DNA from: Herbaspirillum chlorophenolicum
GTDB lineage: Bacteria; Pseudomonadota; Gammaproteobacteria; Burkholderiales; Burkholderiaceae_D
Assembly (NCBI RefSeq): GCF_001189955.1
Contig: NZ_LFLT01000003.1
Span: 170,072 to 234,071 of the forward strand
DNA length: 64,000 nt
Direction of reading: 5' to 3'
The notes under the pieces are model-generated. The model searched no databases. It was given only the letters and a program-made list of their open reading frames with translations, and was not told the DNA's origin. This document shows, piece after piece, positions 1 to 10,699 of this stretch. Positions within the stretch are counted from its first letter, which is position 1; every line of letters begins with the position of its first letter. Position numbers and translations under genes: made by a program.

Positions 1-1767
1 CTTGTCGGCCTCATGGGTTCCGGCAAGACAACCATAGGCCGCGCCCTGGCCAAGAAGCTGAACAAGCGCTTCGTCGATTCGGACCACGAAATCGAAGCGC
101 GCACCGGTGCATCGATCCCGGTCATCTTCGAGATCGAGGGCGAAGAGAGCTTCCGCCGCCGCGAAGCCGAAGTCATTCGCGACCTCTCCGCGCAATCCGA
201 TATCGTGCTGGCCACCGGCGGCGGCGCCGTCCTGAGCGCCGAGAACCGCGAGAACCTCAAGCGCCATGGCACCGTGGTCTACCTGCGCGCCAGCATCAAC
301 CAGATCCTCCAGCGCACCGGCCGCGACAAGAACCGACCGCTGCTGCAGACCGCCGATCCGCGCCGCAAACTGGAAGAGCTGTCCCGCCAGCGCGAACCGC
401 TGTACCGTGAAGTGGCGGATTTCATCGTCGAAACCAACCGCCCCAATGTGCAGTTCCTGGTGCAGACCATCATGAGCCACCTGGAGCTTTCGCCCAAGCA
501 GGCCGAGGCCGATGTCTTTGCCAGCGATACTGTGACCATCGAACGCGAAAGCGCGACACTGGTCTCAAGTGAGAGCGGCGTTGTCTTTTCCGCCTCCTCC
601 TCGATCACCACTTTTGCCAGCGTCACCAGCGCCGGCTACCACCAGAACACACGCAGCATGAACCCAGCCAATACCGCCGCCGCACCGATCGCCCTCGAAG
701 TCGACTTGGGCGAACGCAGCTATCCCATCATCATCGGCCGCGGCCTGCTGGACGATCCGTCCCTGCTGCAACAGTTCGTCAAGGGCAAGCGCGCCGCCGT
801 GGTCACCAACGACAAGGTCGGCCCGCTGTATCTGGAAAAAGTCAGCGCCGCCCTGCGCGCAGCCGGCAAGCAGGTCACCGAGATCGTGCTGCCAGACGGC
901 GAGGGCGAAAAGAACTGGGCCAGCCTGATGAAGATCTTCGACGTGCTGCTGGCCGAGAAATGCGACCGCAAGACCACGTTGATCGCCCTGGGCGGCGGCG
1001 TGATCGGCGACCTGACCGGCTTCGCCGCGGCCTCCTACATGCGCGGCGTGCCGTTCGTCCAGGTGCCGACCACGCTGCTGTCGCAGGTGGACTCGTCGGT
1101 GGGCGGCAAGACAGGCATCAACCATCCGCTGGGCAAGAACATGATCGGCGCGTTCTACCAGCCGCAAGCGGTGATCGCCGACACCGCCACGCTGCACACG
1201 CTGCCGCCGCGCGAACTCGCCGCCGGCATTGCCGAGGTAATCAAGCACGGCGCCATCACCGACGCCCCCTTCTTCGACTGGATCGAGGCCAACATGGCCA
1301 GGCTGGTCGCCAAGGACGACGCTGCGCTGGCCTACGCCATCCAGCGCTCCTGCGAGATCAAGGCCGATGTGGTGCGCCAGGACGAACGCGAAGGCGGCCT
1401 GCGCGCCATCCTCAACTTCGGCCACACCTTCGGCCACGCCATCGAGAACGGCCTGGGCTACGGCCAATGGCTGCACGGCGAAGCAGTCGGCTGCGGCATG
1501 GTGATGGCGGCCGACCTGTCGCACCGCCTGGGCTACATCGACGCCGCCACACGCGAACGCATCCGCGCCGTGACCGCTGCCGCCGGCCTGCCGACAACGG
1601 CGCCTGACCTGGGCGAGCAGCGCTGGCTGGAACTGATGGAAGTCGACAAGAAAAACGAAGGCGGGCAGATCAAGTTCATCCTGATCAAGCCGCTGGGAAG
1701 CCCGCTGATTACCAATGCGCCGCAGGAATTGCTGATGCAAACCCTGGCGGCCTGCACCGGAGAGTGA
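1..1767 (+). CDS. aroKB: AroK-AroB fusion: shikimate kinase / 3-dehydroquinate synthase (5' partial)
   Basis: Two shikimate-pathway enzymes in one open frame; the N-terminus lies outside the window (first codon seen is CTT at 1). Residues counted from the Met at 13. The shikimate kinase part shows the Walker A motif GLMGSGKTT, the DSD substrate motif (22-24), TGGGAV and the RPLL lid (108-111). A Ser/Thr/Ala-rich linker of about 55 residues (160-215) follows. The 3-dehydroquinate synthase part begins near Met216 (base 658) and carries [19 protein letters not shown] and LHGEAVG. No stop or convincing ribosome site separates the halves, so I read one bifunctional protein. In many relatives aroK and aroB are adjacent separate genes. 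Stop and dgt start are one base apart, so dgt is probably co-transcribed. Confidence 0.93.
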   Translation, partial: LVGLMGSGKTTIGRALAKKLNKRFVDSDHEIEARTGASIPVIFEIEGEESFRRREAEVIRDLSAQSDIVLATGGGAVLSAENRENLKRHGTVVYLRASINQILQRTGRDKNRPLLQTADPRRKLEELSRQREPLYREVADFIVETNRPNVQFLVQTIMSHLELSPKQAEADVFASDTVTIERESATLVSSESGVVFSASSSITTFASVTSAGYHQNTRSMNPANTAAAPIALEVDLGERSYPIIIGRGLLDDPSLLQQFVKGKRAAVVTNDKVGPLYLEKVSAALRAAGKQVTEIVLPDGEGEKNWASLMKIFDVLLAEKCDRKTTLIALGGGVIGDLTGFAAASYMRGVPFVQVPTTLLSQVDSSVGGKTGINHPLGKNMIGAFYQPQAVIADTATLHTLPPRELAAGIAEVIKHGAITDAPFFDWIEANMARLVAKDDAALAYAIQRSCEIKADVVRQDEREGGLRAILNFGHTFGHAIENGLGYGQWLHGEAVGCGMVMAADLSHRLGYIDAATRERIRAVTAAAGLPTTAPDLGEQRWLELMEVDKKNEGGQIKFILIKPLGSPLITNAPQELLMQTLAACTGE

Positions 1768-1768
1768 C

Positions 1769-2926
1769 ATGAGTTTCGAAGCGCCACCCCACCTTGCCCC
1801 TTACGCAGCCAATTCGGCGAATTCAAGGGGCCGGCGCTTCGATGAAACTCCCCCCGGTTCGCGCAGCGAATTCCAGCGCGACCGCGACCGCATCGTCCAC
1901 TCCACCGCCTTCCGCCGCCTCGAATACAAGACCCAGGTCTTCGTCAACCACGAGGGCGACCTGTTCCGCACGCGCCTGACCCACAGCATCGAAGTCGCGC
2001 AGATCGCGCGCTCGTGCGCACGCAACCTCCAGCTCAACGAAGACCTGGTGGAAGCCATCTCGCTGGCCCACGACCTCGGCCACACGCCCTTCGGCCACGC
2101 CGGCCAGGATGAGCTCAACGACTGCATGAAGGAGCACGGCGGTTTCGAGCACAACCTGCAAAGCCTGCGCGTGGTGGATGAGCTGGAGCAGCACTACGCC
2201 GCCTTCGACGGCCTGAACCTGACCTTCGAGACGCGCGAGGGCATCCTCAAGCACTGCTCGCTGCACAACGCAAAGCAGCTGAGCGACATCGGCCAGCGCT
2301 TCATCGACAGGAAGCAGCCTTCGCTGGAGGCGCAACTGGCCAACCTGGCCGACGAGATCGCCTACAACAACCACGACATCGACGATGGCCTGCGCTCCAA
2401 CCTGCTGGGCATGGCGCAGATGTGCGAGGTGGATTTCTTCGCGCGCCACCTGCGCGAAGTCGAACAGGCCTACCCCGGCATCACCGGCCGCCGCGTGATC
2501 CACGAAACGGTGCGCCGCATGATCAACGCCCTCATCGTCGACCTGATCGACACCTCGCAGGCGCGCATCGCCGATGCGGCGCCGCGCGACATCGACGACG
2601 TGCGCAGCGCGCCACGCCTGATTGCATTTTCCGACGCCATGGCAGCCGAGGCCGCCATCTTGAAGAAATTCCTGCGCGAGAAGCTCTACCGGCACTACCA
2701 GGTCAACCGCATGACTGCCAAGGCGCGCCGCATCATCAACGAGATGTTCCACGCCTTCATCGGCCAGCCCAACCTGCTGCCGCCGGCCTACCAGGTCAAG
2801 GACATCGCCGACGACGCGCAGCGCCTGCACAAGCAGGCGCGCCAGGTTGCCGATTACATCGCCGGCATGACCGACCGCTACGCGATACGCGAACACCGGC
2901 GCCTGTTCCTGATGGAAGAGACCTAG
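1769..2926 (+). CDS. dgt: dGTPase-like HD-domain triphosphohydrolase
   Basis: Deoxyguanosinetriphosphate triphosphohydrolase-like protein, 385 aa, releasing triphosphate from dNTPs in the cytosol. The HD-domain signature is visible: His72 in RLTHSIEV, the His101-Asp102 pair in [15 protein letters not shown], and a later metal-ligand Asp region [12 protein letters not shown]. The ATG lies one base after the aroKB stop, the usual aroK-aroB-dgt order of betaproteobacteria. Length fits the shorter dGTPase-like type rather than the E. coli Dgt type, so true dGTP preference is not certain. Confidence 0.93.
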   Translation: MSFEAPPHLAPYAANSANSRGRRFDETPPGSRSEFQRDRDRIVHSTAFRRLEYKTQVFVNHEGDLFRTRLTHSIEVAQIARSCARNLQLNEDLVEAISLAHDLGHTPFGHAGQDELNDCMKEHGGFEHNLQSLRVVDELEQHYAAFDGLNLTFETREGILKHCSLHNAKQLSDIGQRFIDRKQPSLEAQLANLADEIAYNNHDIDDGLRSNLLGMAQMCEVDFFARHLREVEQAYPGITGRRVIHETVRRMINALIVDLIDTSQARIADAAPRDIDDVRSAPRLIAFSDAMAAEAAILKKFLREKLYRHYQVNRMTAKARRIINEMFHAFIGQPNLLPPAYQVKDIADDAQRLHKQARQVADYIAGMTDRYAIREHRRLFLMEET

Positions 2927-3075
2927 CACTCATTTCATCAATAGGCGTGAGATGCGTTCTAAATAAATACGAGATTTAATCGCTATTCCCGTCGCTGCGG
3001 CTAATGGCCGTTGTGCTCCTGTCCGGCGTTGATAACATCAGGAATTTCCTGTGACGCGCCGATAAGGAGATCATG

Positions 3076-4227
3076 ATGCGAACGCTTGCGCTACTTCTGA
3101 TCGGAGTCGCGGTACTCGCCGGCATGACAGGCAAGGCCGCAGGCAGCAACCTGCAACCTGGCACTTCCGCCAACGGCGACGACATCGTCATCGGACAATC
3201 CGCCGACCTGAGCGGCCAGCACGCGCACGTCACACGCCCGTTCCTCGCTGGGGCCCATGCCTACTTCGCGCAGGTCAACAACAACGGGGGCATCCACGGA
3301 CGCCGGATAAGGCTGATCACGATGGATGACGGGAACAATCCCCTGCTGGCGATCCAGAACACGCAACAACTGCTGCAAGCCGACAAGGCGCTGGCGCTGT
3401 TCGGTTATGTCGGCTGGAAAACCAGCAGCGTCGTGCAATCCGTCGTCAATGAAAGCGGCGCCCCATTTTTCGCGCCGGTTACCGGCAACAGCATCGTCTA
3501 CAAGGCATTCAATCGCCACGTATTCACGATCCGCGCCAGCTATACCGACGAATACATGTATCTGTTTTCACGCTTCCCGGGAATGGGATTAAAGCGCGTT
3601 GCCATGTTTACCGAAGAAGACGGCGCAACACGCAAAACTGCCATACAGGCAATGATTCGCGCCAGCCCTGGCGACATCGAACTCGTCGCCGCCGAGGAGG
3701 GCGCCGGGCAAGACATGAAGGACATCGCCGGCAATCTCATCCAATCGCGGCCGGACATTGTCCTGATCATGAGCATTTCCCAGGCATTCAATACCGCCTT
3801 GATCAAGGCCATGCGCGCCAAGGGCTACCACGGTTATTTTTATTCCAGTTCGCTGGTGTACAGTTCGCTGCTCAACAGCCCACAGGAAATCGTGCCCGGG
3901 CTGATCGTCTCGCAGGTCATGCCTTTTCCATGGAAAGCGCAATCTCCCATCGTCCGTGAATACCAGCAGGCGATGCGCAAGCTCCACGTCGACACATTCA
4001 GCTATCTCGGGCTGGAAGGGTTCATTGCCGCCAAAGTGCTGACCGAAGGCATCAAGCGAGCGGGGCGCGCTCCGACGCGAGAGAAACTGATTGCCGCCCT
4101 GGAAAGCATCAATGAACACAACTATAAAAACCCCGGGTACCGAATCAATTTTTCCGATTCGAACCACCACGGTTCCACGTATGTCGACCTCACTACCATC
4201 ACCAGGACCGGCGCGTTCATCCATTAG
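3076..4227 (+). CDS. Orphan ABC transporter substrate-binding protein (Leu/Ile/Val-type)
   Basis: Periplasmic binding protein of the type I (LivJ/LivK, Peripla_BP_6) family, about 383 aa. A signal peptide covers roughly residues 1-24 (hydrophobic ALLLIGVAVLAGM). The mature part begins with the typical IVIGQSADLSG strand and continues with GGIHGRRIRLITMDDGNNP and a later PDIVLIMSISQA region. AAGGAG at 3064-3069 favours the ATG at 3076 over the adjacent ATG at 3073. No permease or ATPase gene is near; flanking genes are dgt and a DUF5610 gene. It may serve a distant transporter or a sensory system. Ligand unknown. Confidence 0.85.
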   Translation: MRTLALLLIGVAVLAGMTGKAAGSNLQPGTSANGDDIVIGQSADLSGQHAHVTRPFLAGAHAYFAQVNNNGGIHGRRIRLITMDDGNNPLLAIQNTQQLLQADKALALFGYVGWKTSSVVQSVVNESGAPFFAPVTGNSIVYKAFNRHVFTIRASYTDEYMYLFSRFPGMGLKRVAMFTEEDGATRKTAIQAMIRASPGDIELVAAEEGAGQDMKDIAGNLIQSRPDIVLIMSISQAFNTALIKAMRAKGYHGYFYSSSLVYSSLLNSPQEIVPGLIVSQVMPFPWKAQSPIVREYQQAMRKLHVDTFSYLGLEGFIAAKVLTEGIKRAGRAPTREKLIAALESINEHNYKNPGYRINFSDSNHHGSTYVDLTTITRTGAFIH

Positions 4228-4490
4228 CCGACAGCGAGGAATGCGGTCACGTGGAAGCAATGCTGTTGACCGCTGAGCAACAATACGGGTCTTGCAAGCA
4301 AGGCCGGAAAATTATTAAAATCCGGCAACTTCAGACAAAACGATACGTATTGTCTCGATTAAATAACTAAATTCTTGCATCATAAGTTGCTCTTCTGACC
4401 TTCAGATTAAGGTTTGCATGCCGTAAGTTGAAAAAGGACTGCCATCCCTCCTCCTTTTTTCTGAGTGCGGTCCTAGCACAGGAGACCGTT

Positions 4491-5210
4491 ATGTCCATCA
4501 GCACCACCACCAGCAGCGTCGACACCAAGTCCTTGTTGCCCACTACCACTTCTTCCGCCGATTCGGCCAACCCGCCAGCCACCGCGTCGTCCAACGACAA
4601 GATCGCCGAAGCGCAAAAGGCCAACCTGCTGACCGAATCCGGCTCCAAGGCCCAGCTCAACGTTTCCATCCTGCAGGCTTCGCTGGAAGTGTCGATCAAC
4701 TCGCAGAACGATCCGCTGGCGCTGGTCTACAAAAGCGCCATCGAAAACATCAACGACGTGCTGCGCCCCCAGATGGGCGACAACGCCATCCAGAACGCCA
4801 TGTCGCAGGACAACTCTCCCGAGGGCACGGCGGGCCGTATCGTCTCGTTCATCACCAACATGTTCGAACTGTACAAGCAGCGCAACCCGAACAAGGACGA
4901 CGCCACCAATGTCGACGACTACATGGCCATGATCTTCAAAGGCGTCGACCAGGGCTTCAAGGAAGCGCGCGGCATTCTCGACAGCCTGAGCGTGCTCAAC
5001 GGCGACATCGCCAGCAACATCGACAAGACCTATGACCTGGTGCAAAAGTCGCTGGCCGACTTCATTGCCAAGGTCAAGGGCGGCAAGCAGGATGGCGACA
5101 ATACCGGCGCCGGCAATAGCGACGGCAGCGGTGGCACCGTGGTCGCCAGCCAGACGACTGTGAGCGTGTCGATCTCGGTGAGCCAGACGCGCATCAGCAC
5201 CACCGCCTGA
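4491..5210 (+). CDS. DUF5610 domain protein
   Basis: 239-aa protein of unknown function resembling DUF5610. The N-terminus (1-45) is a Ser/Thr-rich low-complexity tract. The helical domain (about 65-205) contains SPEGTAGRIVSFITNMFELY, a GVDQGFKEARGIL segment and TYDLVQKSLADF. The tail is Gly/Ser-rich then VSVSISVS. No signal peptide or membrane segment. AGGAG at 4480-4484, six bases before this ATG, decides the start over an upstream ATG at 4428. A strong terminator follows directly, so it is probably a single-gene unit. The family is often seen in motile proteobacteria, but nothing around it shows the role. Confidence 0.8.
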   Translation: MSISTTTSSVDTKSLLPTTTSSADSANPPATASSNDKIAEAQKANLLTESGSKAQLNVSILQASLEVSINSQNDPLALVYKSAIENINDVLRPQMGDNAIQNAMSQDNSPEGTAGRIVSFITNMFELYKQRNPNKDDATNVDDYMAMIFKGVDQGFKEARGILDSLSVLNGDIASNIDKTYDLVQKSLADFIAKVKGGKQDGDNTGAGNSDGSGGTVVASQTTVSVSISVSQTRISTTA

Positions 5211-5232
5211 TCGTTCATCGGCAAGGCAATAA

Positions 5233-5274
5233 AAAACAGGCTGTTCCTTTGCGGGAACAGCCTGTTTTCTTTTT
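5233..5274. terminator. Bidirectional rho-independent terminator
   Basis: A 15-bp perfect stem (5233-5247 with 5254-5268) and 6-base loop, T-rich on both outer sides. It lies between the convergent DUF5610 gene (+) and tex (-) and can end both transcripts. Confidence 0.9.
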
Positions 5275-5309
5275 TATAGACGCGATGCGGCATCAAGCAA
5301 CGGAACGAC

Positions 5310-7661
5310 TCATCCCTTCAGCTTGGCAAACGCCGCCGCCATCGCATTGCCGGCCGGCGCCTGCTCGCGCGAGCGCTGGTTCTGGTGCTGAGACAGGCGG
5401 CGCGAATCGTTGCGGTCGCCACGCTGCTCATTGCGCGCACCCGGCGCCGGCGCAGTATCGTTCAGGCGCATGGTCAGCGCGATGCGCTTGCGCTTCTCAT
5501 CCACTTCCAGCACCTTGACCTTGACCACCTGGCCGGCCTTGACCACGGTGTGCGGATCCTTGACGAAGGTATTCGACAACGCCGAGATATGCACCAGGCC
5601 ATCCTGGTGCACGCCGATGTCGACGAAGGCGCCAAAAGCCGCGACGTTGGTCACCACGCCTTCCAGGATCATGTCCGGGCGCAGGTCCTTGATCTCTTCC
5701 ACCCCCTCCTTGAAGGTAGCGGTGGTGAACTCCGGACGCGGATCGCGGCCCGGCTTGTCAAGTTCCTTGAGGATGTCGGTAACGGTCGGCACACCGAATT
5801 TCTCATCGGCGTATTTGGCCGGCGACAAGCCCTTCAACAGCGCAGTCTGGCCGACCACGCTCTTCACGTCCTTCTTGATATCGGCCAGGATCTTTTCCAC
5901 CAGCGGATACGATTCCGGGTGTACCGCAGAGGCGTCCAGCGGGTTCTCGCCGTTCATCACGCGCAGGAAGCCCGCCGCTTGTTCGAAAGTCTTGTCGCCC
6001 AAACGCGGCACATCGCGCAGTCCGGCGCGCGAGACGAACATGCCCTTCATGTCGCGGTAGGAAACGATGCTCTGCGCCACGCTGGCGTTCAGGCCAGACA
6101 CGCGCGCCAAGAGCGGCGCCGAGGCGGTATTCACATCCACGCCGACGGCGTTCACGCAGTCTTCCACCACTGCGTCCAGCGAGCGCGCCAACTGCGTCTG
6201 GCTCACATCGTGCTGGTATTGACCCACACCGATCGACTTGGGATCGATCTTGACCAGCTCGGCCAACGGATCCTGCAGGCGGCGGGCAATCGATACCGCG
6301 CCACGGATCGACACATCCAGGTCCGGCAGTTCCTTGGAAGCGAATTCGGAGGCCGAGTACACCGAGGCGCCCGCTTCCGACACCACGATCTTGGTCAGCT
6401 TCAGTTCCGGGCGCAGCTTGATCAGGTCTTGCGCCAGCTTGTCGGTCTCGCGCGAAGCGGTGCCGTTGCCGATCGAGATCAGCGACACATTGTGCTTCTC
6501 GGCCAGCTGCGACAGCGAGTGCAGCGAACCATTCCAGTCGTTGCGCGGCTGGTGCGGATAAATGGTATCGGTAGCCACCACCTTGCCGGTGGCATCCACG
6601 ATGGCGACCTTGACGCCGGTGCGCAAGCCCGGATCCAGGCCCATGGTGGCGCGTGGACCGGCGGGTGCGGCCAGCAGCAGTGCCTTCAGGTTGCGGGCGA
6701 AGACGTTGATGGCCTCCGCTTCGGCTTCCTCGCGCAGCTTGGTCATCAGTTCGGTTTCCAGGTGCATGAACACCTTCACGCGCCAGGCCCAGCGCACCGT
6801 ATCGGAGAGCCACTTGTCCGCGGCGCGGCCCTTGTTGGAGACGCCGAAGCGCGAGGCAATGCGGCCTTCGCACGGGTTGTGCGGGGCATCCCACTTCGGC
6901 TTTTCTTCTTCACTGTCCAGGCGCAGCACCACGTTGAGCATCTCTTCGCGGCGGCCGCGGAACAGCGCCAGCGCGCGGTGCGATGGAATGGTGCCGATGG
7001 TTTCCGAGTAATCGAAGTAGTCGGCGAACTTCTCGCCGGCGTCCTGCTTGCCTTCCACCACTTTGGACTCGACCACGCCGTGTTCGGTCAGGTATTCGCG
7101 CAGGTTTTGCAGCAGCTCGGCATCTTCCGAGAAACGCTCCATCAGTATCTGGCGCGCGCCGTCCAGCGCCGCCTTGGTGTCGGCCACGCCGGGGTTGTCG
7201 CCGTTGTCGGTGGTGAAGGCCGGCTTGAGGTACTTGGCGGCTTCCTCTTCGGGATTAAGCGTCGGGTCGTTCAAGAGCGCATCGGCCAGCTCGGTCAGGC
7301 CTGCTTCGGCCGCAATCTGCGCCTTGGTGCGGCGCTTGGGCTTGTAGGGCAGGTAGAGGTCTTCCAGGCGGGTCTTGTCTTCCGCGTGGACGATGGCGTC
7401 CAGCAGCACGGGCGTCATCTTGCCCTGCTCTTCGATCGAGGCGATGATCGCGGCGCGGCGGGCTTCCAGCTCGCGCAGGTAGCGCAGGCGCTCTTCCAGA
7501 AGACGCAGCTGGGTGTCGTCCAGGCCGCCGGTCACTTCCTTGCGGTAGCGGGCGATGAAGGGGACGGTCGCACCTTCGTCCAGCAAGGCGACGGCGGCAG
7601 CGACCTGAACCGGCTTGGCGACGAGTTCAAGGGCGAGTCGTTGTTCGATAGAAGGCAGCAT
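5310..7661 (-). CDS. tex: Tex: S1 RNA-binding transcription accessory protein
   Basis: 783-aa cytosolic nucleic-acid-binding protein of the Tex/Spt6-like family. Domain order: N-terminal helical HTH-like part (1-200, with FIARYRKE and [14 protein letters not shown]), a YqgF/RNase H-like domain starting near residue 335 ([14 protein letters not shown]), helix-hairpin-helix region about 500-565 ([15 protein letters not shown]), and a C-terminal S1 domain about 650-722 ([16 protein letters not shown]). The final 50 residues are basic and Gln/Asn/Arg-rich. Length and domains are standard. Transcribed alone, away from pth; the two starts are divergent across 144 bases. Confidence 0.96.
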   Translation of the reverse strand: MLPSIEQRLALELVAKPVQVAAAVALLDEGATVPFIARYRKEVTGGLDDTQLRLLEERLRYLRELEARRAAIIASIEEQGKMTPVLLDAIVHAEDKTRLEDLYLPYKPKRRTKAQIAAEAGLTELADALLNDPTLNPEEEAAKYLKPAFTTDNGDNPGVADTKAALDGARQILMERFSEDAELLQNLREYLTEHGVVESKVVEGKQDAGEKFADYFDYSETIGTIPSHRALALFRGRREEMLNVVLRLDSEEEKPKWDAPHNPCEGRIASRFGVSNKGRAADKWLSDTVRWAWRVKVFMHLETELMTKLREEAEAEAINVFARNLKALLLAAPAGPRATMGLDPGLRTGVKVAIVDATGKVVATDTIYPHQPRNDWNGSLHSLSQLAEKHNVSLISIGNGTASRETDKLAQDLIKLRPELKLTKIVVSEAGASVYSASEFASKELPDLDVSIRGAVSIARRLQDPLAELVKIDPKSIGVGQYQHDVSQTQLARSLDAVVEDCVNAVGVDVNTASAPLLARVSGLNASVAQSIVSYRDMKGMFVSRAGLRDVPRLGDKTFEQAAGFLRVMNGENPLDASAVHPESYPLVEKILADIKKDVKSVVGQTALLKGLSPAKYADEKFGVPTVTDILKELDKPGRDPRPEFTTATFKEGVEEIKDLRPDMILEGVVTNVAAFGAFVDIGVHQDGLVHISALSNTFVKDPHTVVKAGQVVKVKVLEVDEKRKRIALTMRLNDTAPAPGARNEQRGDRNDSRRLSQHQNQRSREQAPAGNAMAAAFAKLKG

Positions 7662-7805
7662 TGTGAAACCCAGTCAACAGTAAAGAAAAACAAGCGTTGG
7701 ATGATACGCAATTCAACCGCGTGCGCCAATCTTGACATTGGACGCGGAACGGCAAACTCGGGATAATCGCCGTTTCAACGTCGCACTTCTGTCCATTTTT
7801 GCAAC

Positions 7806-8384
7806 ATGTCCATTCGCCTCATCGTCGGCCTCGGCAACCCCGGCCCGGAATACGAACAAACCCGGCACAACGCAGGCTTCTGGCTGGTCGACAACCTGGC
7901 CGGCCCGGTGCGCCTGGCGCGCGAGGCGCGTTTCAACGCGCTGGCCGGCAAGACATCGATCGCCGGCAACGAAGTCTGGCTGCTGGAGCCGCAGACCTAC
8001 ATGAACCGCTCCGGCCAGTCGGTCGGCGCGCTCGCGCGCTTCTACAAGATCGCGCCCGATGAAGTGCTGGTGGCGCATGACGAACTCGACCTGGCGCCCG
8101 GTGTGGCGCGCATCAAGAAAGGCGGCTCGTCCGGTGGCCACAACGGCTTGAAGGACATCACCGCGGCGCTGGGCACGCAAGACTACTGGCGCCTGCGGCT
8201 GGGCATCGGCCATCCGCGCACGCTCGGCTTGCAGCAGCCGGTGGCGGACTTCGTGCTGCACCGTCCGCGCAAGGAAGAACAGGCGCTGATCAACGAGGCG
8301 CTGGACAAGAGCCTGAACGTCATCCCGCTGCTGTGCCAGGGAAAGTTCGAAGCGGCAATGATGGAGCTGCACACGAGCAAGTGA
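7806..8384 (+). CDS. pth: Peptidyl-tRNA hydrolase
   Basis: 192 aa, the usual length for bacterial Pth, which cleaves peptidyl-tRNA after premature release. Visible signatures: [19 protein letters not shown] with the expected catalytic His21 and Asn11, TYMNRSG, the Asp/Gly-rich DELDLAPG and GGHNGLKD. In many betaproteobacteria pth lies near ychF and rplY, but here its neighbours are tex and dsbC. A hairpin at 8430-8458 follows. Confidence 0.97.
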   Translation: MSIRLIVGLGNPGPEYEQTRHNAGFWLVDNLAGPVRLAREARFNALAGKTSIAGNEVWLLEPQTYMNRSGQSVGALARFYKIAPDEVLVAHDELDLAPGVARIKKGGSSGGHNGLKDITAALGTQDYWRLRLGIGHPRTLGLQQPVADFVLHRPRKEEQALINEALDKSLNVIPLLCQGKFEAAMMELHTSK

Positions 8385-8429
8385 ATACGCGTGCCGTCCG
8401 GTTGGACGCGCGCGAGCGAATAAAAAAAC

Positions 8430-8460
8430 AAGGGGCGCCCGCCATGCGGACGCCCCTTTT
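8430..8460. terminator. Rho-independent terminator between pth and dsbC
   Basis: Stem AAGGGGCG (8430-8437) with CGCCCCTT (8451-8458) plus an inner CCGC/GCGG helix. Four T follow on the + strand. Seven A precede it, which become a T-run for the minus strand, so it fits dsbC termination best and pth secondarily. Confidence 0.85.
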
Positions 8461-8470
8461 CATTGCCTGC

Positions 8471-9241
8471 TTACTTGAGCGAGGACAGCTTCTGTTCCAG
8501 CGCCTTGGCGTCAATCGCGCCAGGCACGCGCGAGCCGTCGGTGAAGATGATGGTCGGCGTACCGGTGATCTTCATCTTCTTGCCCAGCGCCAGCACGTCG
8601 TCATGCGGCGCGTTGCAGCTGGCGGCAGCCGCCGGCGCTTCCTTGCCGTTGACCATCCAGTCGCTCCAGGCCTTGCTCGGATTGGGCGCGCACCAGATGT
8701 TGCGCGACTTGACGATGGAGTCCGGCGACAGGATGTTGTACTGGAAAGTATAGACAGTGGTGTTGTCGACTTCCTGCAGCGTCTTGTGCAGGCGCTTGCA
8801 GTAGATGCAGTTCGGATCCTCGAAGATCGCGATCACGCGCTTGCCGTTGCCCTTGACGGTCTTGATCGCCTTGTCCAGCGGCAGGCCGGCGAAAGGCACC
8901 TTGTTGATGGCCTCGATCTTTTCCTTGGTGAAGTCGCGGTAGGTCTGCGAATCGACCACGCGGCCGATGAACAGGTATTGCGCCTTGGCGTCGGTATAGA
9001 TCACGTCGCCGTCGATCTGGATCTCATACAGGCCGGAGTATGGCGTCTTGGTCACGGCATCGACCTTGGCGCCCTGGCCCAGGCGCGGTTCGATCAGCTT
9101 CTTGATAGTGGCCTCGGTGCTGTCGGCCGCTTCGGCCTGCGCATGGGCGGAAACACCCGCCACTGTCGATGCCAGTACAGCCACGGCCATGCCAATGTGG
9201 CGCAGCGTGCGCGCCGGGCCGGTGGTCAGAAAATTATTCAT
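8471..9241 (-). CDS. dsbC: DsbC-type periplasmic disulfide isomerase
   Basis: 256-aa thiol:disulfide interchange protein acting in the periplasm. A signal peptide ends near the AHA-Q site (about residue 34). The N-terminal dimerisation domain (40-110) contains SGLYEIQIDGDVIYTD. The thioredoxin-fold domain has the redox motif C145-I-Y-C148, a second Cys pair further on (IWCAP and SCNAP), and the cis-Pro loop TGTPT. AGGA stands before the ATG. It lies downstream of a UbiH-family gene on the same strand with a gap of about 180 bases, an arrangement seen in related bacteria. Confidence 0.94.
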   Translation of the reverse strand: MNNFLTTGPARTLRHIGMAVAVLASTVAGVSAHAQAEAADSTEATIKKLIEPRLGQGAKVDAVTKTPYSGLYEIQIDGDVIYTDAKAQYLFIGRVVDSQTYRDFTKEKIEAINKVPFAGLPLDKAIKTVKGNGKRVIAIFEDPNCIYCKRLHKTLQEVDNTTVYTFQYNILSPDSIVKSRNIWCAPNPSKAWSDWMVNGKEAPAAAASCNAPHDDVLALGKKMKITGTPTIIFTDGSRVPGAIDAKALEQKLSSLK

Positions 9242-9419
9242 AGTGGTCCTGATTCAAATCAAACGTCCGGGCAATCCTGGGGGCATCGGCCTGGAAGCCG
9301 CGCCACACCTGCCCTGACGGTCACCTCATGGGAATTGGTTGATAAATGGAACAAACGGCACAAACGATACAACCGCCGTAGCCGCACAAGCGCGTTACCT
9401 TACCTCAAATCGGCCTGCC

Positions 9420-10661
9420 TCACTTGCCCAGCGCGTGCGCGATCAGCCGACGCTTTAAGACAGGCAGGTGGTTGACCAGGTTCATCCCGATGTTGCGCGC
9501 AATGCGCAGCGGTTCGGCATCGGTGGAAAAAATGCGGTTCAAGCCATCGGTGGCCAGTTGCATCAGCAAGACTTCTTCCTTGCGCGCACGGGCATAGCGG
9601 CGCAGCACACGGCTGTCGCCGCAATCGTATTGCGGCTCGCGCGCGGCCAGCGTGTCGATCAGCGTGGAGACGTCGGCAAAGCCCAGGTTCATGCCGTGGC
9701 CGGCCATCGGATGCACGACATGCGCGGCATCGCCGATCAGCGCCACGCGATCGGCAATCATCGCGTGCGGCTTGATCAGCGCCAGCGGGAACGCCTTGAC
9801 CACTTCCGGCTGCAAGGGCGCAAGCGCCCCCAGCACCGGCGCGGCCCAGATCGCCAGCCGCTGCGCCAGCTCAGACAACGGCAAACGCAGCAATTGCTCG
9901 GCCAGCGCATCCGGCGCCGACCACACCAGCGAGACGCGGTTGCCCGGCAACGGCAGCAGCGCAACCACGCCCTCGGCCGGGCTGAACCATTGGTAGGCCA
10001 CACCCAGATGCGGCTTCTCGCAACTGAAATTGGTGACCATGGCGCGCTGGCCGTACGCGCGATAATCGAGCCCGATATCGCACTGGCCACGCACCCACGA
10101 ATGGCCACCATCGGCGCCCACCACCAGCGGCGCCGAAATACTCTCGCCGGAGTCGAGCGTGAGCGTAGCCGCCTCCACCGAAACCGACAGCGCAGTCGCC
10201 CTGCCCTGTACCAGTTTCACATTGGGCGCGAAACGCAGCGCGGCATTGAGTGCGGCATCCAGATTGCGGTCTTCGACAATCCACGCCAGCGCATCGGTGC
10301 GCGCACCGTAGGCATCGAACGACAGCAAACCCGCACCGCCCTGCTCCGATGCACCGTCTCCCTGCACCGTCATGTTGTCCACAGGCGCGATGCGCCCGGC
10401 ATCCATCGCCTCCCACACGCGCACCGAAGACAGCAGCCGGCGCGCGGTATGGTTCAACGCATACACGCGCACATCCCAGCTGGCCTCATCGTCCGGCGCC
10501 GGACGCGACGGCGGCGCCAGCAACGTCACCCGCAAACCCGCCTGCGCCAGTCCAAGCACAGCGGTCTTGCCTACCGCGCCATTGCCGACGATGCAGATAT
10601 CGGTACCGGCCGCAGCCGGCGAAGCAGTCATGAATTGGGCATTGGAAGTCATGAGTCGCAT
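9420..10661 (-). CDS. UbiH/UbiF/Coq6-family FAD-dependent hydroxylase
   Basis: About 413-aa flavoprotein monooxygenase, probably a ring hydroxylase of ubiquinone biosynthesis. Motifs: the dinucleotide-binding GNGAVG near the N-terminus, the mid-protein ADGGHSWVR motif, and RVALIGDAAHVVHPMAGHGMN, the FAD-ribityl signature of the family. Start is ambiguous. A GTG at 10673 extends the frame, ATG 10661 has GAGG eight bases upstream, and ATG 10652 follows a TATAAT-like box by seven bases. Which ring position it hydroxylates cannot be told from sequence alone, so no symbol is given. Confidence 0.88.
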   Translation of the reverse strand: MRLMTSNAQFMTASPAAAGTDICIVGNGAVGKTAVLGLAQAGLRVTLLAPPSRPAPDDEASWDVRVYALNHTARRLLSSVRVWEAMDAGRIAPVDNMTVQGDGASEQGGAGLLSFDAYGARTDALAWIVEDRNLDAALNAALRFAPNVKLVQGRATALSVSVEAATLTLDSGESISAPLVVGADGGHSWVRGQCDIGLDYRAYGQRAMVTNFSCEKPHLGVAYQWFSPAEGVVALLPLPGNRVSLVWSAPDALAEQLLRLPLSELAQRLAIWAAPVLGALAPLQPEVVKAFPLALIKPHAMIADRVALIGDAAHVVHPMAGHGMNLGFADVSTLIDTLAAREPQYDCGDSRVLRRYARARKEEVLLMQLATDGLNRIFSTDAEPLRIARNIGMNLVNHLPVLKRRLIAHALGK

Positions 10662-10699
10662 TATAAACGCCACCTCATAAACAATTTATGAGAAAGGCC

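Noticed and set aside
565..1770. 401-aa minus-strand open frame opposite aroB
   Set aside because: Antisense shadow of a GC-rich gene; composition is His/Gln/Gly/Asp-rich with no domain, and aroB on the other strand is certain.
5385..7766. 793-aa plus-strand open frame across the tex region
   Set aside because: Exact antisense of tex; Arg/His/Gln-rich shadow without motifs.
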